NCBI GenBank assembly: GCA_002373755.1
Contig: DFJU01000101.1
Location: 1 to 19,746, forward strand
Length of the DNA stretch: 19,746 bases
Source of the DNA: Bacteroidales bacterium UBA3663
Lineage (GTDB): Bacteria > Bacteroidota > Bacteroidia > Bacteroidales > UBA3663
Direction: 5' to 3'
Under the pieces are notes generated by a model. The model did not search any database. It worked only from the letters and a program-made list of their open reading frames with translations, and was not told the DNA's origin. Below are positions 18,701 to 19,746 of the stretch, piece after piece. A program made the position numbers and the translations under genes. How positions within the stretch are numbered: the first letter of the stretch is position 1; each line of letters starts with the position of its first letter.

Positions 18701-18761
18701 AAACGGCAACCAACATCATTGAAATCAGCACAAGACAAAGTTTAGAGACTCTGCTTTTCAT
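15705..18761 (-). CDS. SusC/RagA-family TonB-dependent outer-membrane transporter (susC-2)
   Basis: From the ATG at 18761 the protein has 1018 residues. It has a signal peptide to about residue 24 (LVAVSAFA, then QKK), a carboxypeptidase-regulatory-like domain (about 29-97: GTVVDTYGEPVIGANV), a TonB box (LDEVVVVGYG, 104-113) and a plug (about 118-229: DLTGSVASIKQSD, SVRGNRSI, LIIVDG, IESMDILKDAASTAIYGTKG). A beta-barrel follows and ends VVLGVNVSF. The frame stays open upstream to an ATG at 18845. Those 28 extra codons encode no signal peptide, push the real one inward and overlap leader DNA conserved with susC-1, so I reject that start. The transporter imports oligosaccharides together with susD-2. 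It is the first gene of the minus-strand PUL. Confidence 0.95.
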   Translation of the reverse strand: MKSRVSKLCLVLISMMLVAVSAFAQKKTVTGTVVDTYGEPVIGANVVESSTNGTITDVNGKFSLQNVAENAVLRVSFIGYATQEVPVAGKSQISVTLQEEGEDLDEVVVVGYGVQKKRDLTGSVASIKQSDIQSIASPNAMQAMQGKVPGIDIMQSSGQAGSGVNISVRGNRSITASNSPLIIVDGVEYGSTVDIPTNDIESMDILKDAASTAIYGTKGANGVIIITTKRGKSGKTAINVNSYWSFNSPTSAVKSMYGTKEVQRWLDRANYTADLASGDWGSSDVSVADVFGSQSLDDGTLITDLIAEGSYTDWYDEILQKSTTQNYQVSVAGGSEKTNFNLAVEAMLDRGLLKNDEMNRYNGRVNIDHKINKIVKTGASLSFTFKDHDARNASIFNAARKMTSLTHVYNTDGSINETPNIWYTAHVNPLMDEGDNYQKNTQTIRFLGSGYIGADWNGLSVKSLFAVDRSNVRTGVYQDYKSVGRYQSPSTTAISNGTSQSTKITWQNTINYMKSFNEKHDLGFLLGHEMSQTVAEGLDLSGTAGKEHYYSGSFYDVSKITSDVQYSSDYTKQSMLSFFGRANYSYAGKYLFQATVRGDGSSVLADGHKWGAFPSASVGWRLSDEDWMESVRDNIALDNLKLRYSLGQSGNAAISPYQTLATVSSTTPNSATEFIPMSMSNPDLSWETTTSSNFGVDFAFFGNRINGSIDYYTTNTDDLLYYKTSPASSVYTSVLCNIGESKGHGIEISLGALAVKTKDFTWDINASYSHSEDEVVKLADGLERNISGTSGFIVGKPISLYFDYEAANCWNVGEFEQYLADNNLTNNYPANYGTPGTMKIIDRDMDGDLDEDDKRVYNRMPKHIFGMTNTFSYKNFALSVQMLARLGGYMAYDKNNALGLDDGDANWADVDYWTSSNTDCKIPNPGTNTTDLKTIYTTYKTALLYEKADFFKIKDITLSYNVEKQWLQKAHIANAKIYCSMKNYITFNKLDDDYDPERGGSISFPLAKQVVLGVNVSF

Positions 18762-18779
18762 GCTTGATGAGTTTAAAAG

Positions 18780-18904
18780 GTTAATATTTAGATTGGATTG
18801 AGTGTGTACAAGTACAATAAGTAAGGTTCTGTCTCTATCTTTCAAATCAGGTTAGTGCAATAGATAGCTCACGGTTGGATTTGCGTGGCAAAGAAAAACA
18901 TTTG
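18780..18904 (-). promoter_or_regulatory. susC-2 promoter/leader region shared with susC-1
   Basis: The three identical blocks lie at 18780-18807 (28 bases), 18850-18865 and 18887-18904. On the minus strand TTTG (18892-18889) is followed 22 bases later by TATCTATTG (18866-18858), a one-base-expanded version of the TAnnTTTG -7 box. The predicted leader is about 90 bases. Order and distances to the ATG match the susC-1 copy within a few bases, although the sequence between blocks has diverged, which points to selection on the blocks. Confidence 0.55.
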
Positions 18905-18960
18905 CAATCAATTTCGCAAAGGCTGAAGAAAAAAAAAAAACGAACACCCATTCGGCAATC

Positions 18961-18982
18961 GTTTTGAAATCTACAGATTACA
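18961..18982 (-). promoter_or_regulatory. Distal conserved block upstream of susC-2 (candidate regulator site)
   Basis: TTTTGAAA followed by CAGATTACA (18974-18982) is the counterpart of the block upstream of susC-1, at a similar distance from the promoter-like elements. A run of 12-13 A near 18930 lies between the two. Confidence 0.35.
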
Positions 18983-19112
18983 TAATTTGAATTTTTGGCA
19001 TTTACAATAGGCATTGTCGGGGAACAGCCTCTTACTTCTTCATTTTTTAGATTTCCATATTCTTCATCGCATTAAAGCTATTTCATTCCATTGGTTTCGC
19101 ACACTAACATAG

Positions 19113-19223
19113 GCTCTGCAAGATTCCATTGACGGCCTACAGGTCACCCTGCCCGACACGCCCGTAAACAAGATCGCGCCGGTCTTCTCCATCTCGTTCA
19201 AGACCACCAAAAAGAAACAATAA
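19113..19223 (+). pseudogene. 3' remnant of a lost gene, possibly a glycoside hydrolase
   Basis: An open stretch of 36 codons has no start codon, is bounded by TAG at 19110-19112 and ends at TAA 19221-19223. Its GC-rich, protein-like sequence contains DSIDGLQVTLPDTPVNKIAP followed by VFSISFKTTKKKQ. It resembles the C-terminal beta-strand end of glycoside hydrolases such as alpha-L-fucosidases, but that is a resemblance from memory, not a search result. Base composition is sharply different from the A+T-rich DNA on either side. Most likely it is the tail of a gene whose body was deleted or moved away. Confidence 0.45.
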
Positions 19224-19250
19224 AGTAGCATTGGCCAAGCTCTCCTCGAC

Positions 19251-19321
19251 CATTGTCATATCGAGCGCAGCGAGACATCTCTTGAGTTAGCTTGAGATTC
19301 TTCGCTGCGCTTATAATAATG
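19251..19321. repeat. Imperfect palindromic repeat (TCGAGCGCAGCGAGA type)
   Basis: Inverted arms of about 30 bases have the core AGCGCAGCGA (19264-19273) pairing exactly with TCGCTGCGCT (19302-19311). The outer ends CATTGTCATA and TATAATAATG also pair partly. Sequences of this kind (TCGAGCGCAGCGAGAAATC and reverse complement) are familiar dispersed repeats in Bacteroidetes intergenic DNA. It does not match the GTAGAGACG family at the left of the window. It lies directly after the gene remnant and may also terminate transcription. Confidence 0.6.
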
Positions 19322-19380
19322 TTTTGCCGAAACTCCTTAAAAAGTTTTTCCCGTTATAATTCTGCAAAAAATGGTAAAAA

Positions 19381-19412
19381 GTTGCATTATATTAAAACAT
19401 TTCATATCTTTG
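19381..19412 (+). promoter_or_regulatory. Bacteroidetes-type promoter of the toxin gene
   Basis: TATCTTTG (19405-19412) matches the -7 consensus TAnnTTTG exactly. GTTG (19381-19384) lies 20 bases upstream, three of four bases of the -33 TTTG. Transcription would start near 19419, giving a very short leader before the ATG at 19434. Confidence 0.6.
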
Positions 19413-19433
19413 CCACCAGAAAATAACTGACAG

Positions 19434-19746
19434 ATGAGAAAAATCATCACATACGGCGGATATTTTGAGGCATTTATGGAGACTCTCTCTGTAAGTGAAC
19501 AACGGAAGGTCGATTATGTCGTGTCGCTACTTGCCACACAAAATCGCCTGCCTACCAAATTCATCAAACACATAAAAGATGAGCTGTTTGAATTGAGAAT
19601 AATGTGGGACAGCAACATCTACCGCGTGTTTTTCATTTTTGACGAAGGAAACATTGTCGTTCTATTCAGCGGATTCCAGAAAAAGACGCAGAAGACACCC
19701 AAAACGGAAATTGAAAAAGCGATAAAGATAAAGGAGGCATATTATG
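19434..19746 (+). CDS. RelE/HigB-family (Gp49-like) toxin of a type II toxin-antitoxin system, 3' end cut by window
   Basis: From the ATG at 19434 the frame is open for 104 codons to the window edge. It reads MRKIITYGGYFEAFMETLS, later LPTKFIKHIKDELFELRIMW, NIYRVFFIFDEGNIVVLFSG and FQKKTQKTPKTEIEKAIKIK. The pattern K.(L/I)..eLfELR ... YRvfFifd... vvLf.gF.KKtqKTP is characteristic of phage-Gp49-like/HigB RelE-fold toxins, which cut mRNA at the ribosome. In these systems the toxin gene usually comes first and a helix-turn-helix antitoxin (HigA-like) follows; the partner would lie just beyond the window. Nearly the whole toxin is present, as the family is about 105-115 residues. The gene is A+T-rich compared with the PUL. 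Confidence 0.85.
   Translation, partial: MRKIITYGGYFEAFMETLSVSEQRKVDYVVSLLATQNRLPTKFIKHIKDELFELRIMWDSNIYRVFFIFDEGNIVVLFSGFQKKTQKTPKTEIEKAIKIKEAYY

Noticed and set aside
18930..18943. Poly-A run upstream of susC-2
   Set aside because: A simple homopolymer without conserved position in the susC-1 copy; noted only as a possible sequencing-error site.

Overview
The window looks like a chromosomal segment of a Bacteroidales bacterium (Prevotellaceae, Bacteroidaceae or Muribaculaceae type; the genus cannot be fixed from sequence reading alone). Evidence is two SusC/SusD pairs with TonB-box SusC proteins and Cys-Asp/Ser-Asp lipoprotein SusD proteins, a huge secreted multi-domain pectinesterase, starts without a Shine-Dalgarno sequence, and one promoter matching the Bacteroidetes consensus (TAnnTTTG).

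Left edge, plus strand: the 3' part of an AT-rich restriction-modification (Eco57I-type adenine methylase) gene, open at the window start. It is followed by two GTAGAGACG/CGTCTCTAC hairpins and a frameshifted REP-associated tyrosine transposase (RAYT) that carries a third copy of the same hairpin inside its reading frame. A hairpin terminator that can serve both strands separates this from the next block.

Centre, all minus strand: a polysaccharide utilization locus (PUL) read from right to left. It is susC-2/susD-2, an intrinsic terminator, susC-1/susD-1, a second intrinsic terminator, then a separately promoted 1875-residue secreted protein with a CE8 pectin methylesterase domain. The SusC barrels and SusD lipoproteins would bind and import oligosaccharides across the outer membrane. 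The esterase would remove methyl groups from homogalacturonan so that lyases or hydrolases, not in this window, can cut it. Pectin as substrate is inferred from the esterase only. The two susC genes share homologous upstream DNA (promoter-like elements, leader and a distal conserved block), which suggests co-regulation by one factor. No regulator gene lies in the window.

Right edge: about 670 bases without an intact gene. They hold the susC-2 upstream region, a 36-codon 3' remnant of a lost gene and an imperfect-palindrome repeat. They end with a plus-strand RelE/HigB (Gp49-like) toxin gene under a consensus-like promoter, cut by the window end. The PUL is therefore flanked by accessory material: restriction-modification plus RAYT on one side, gene debris plus toxin-antitoxin on the other.
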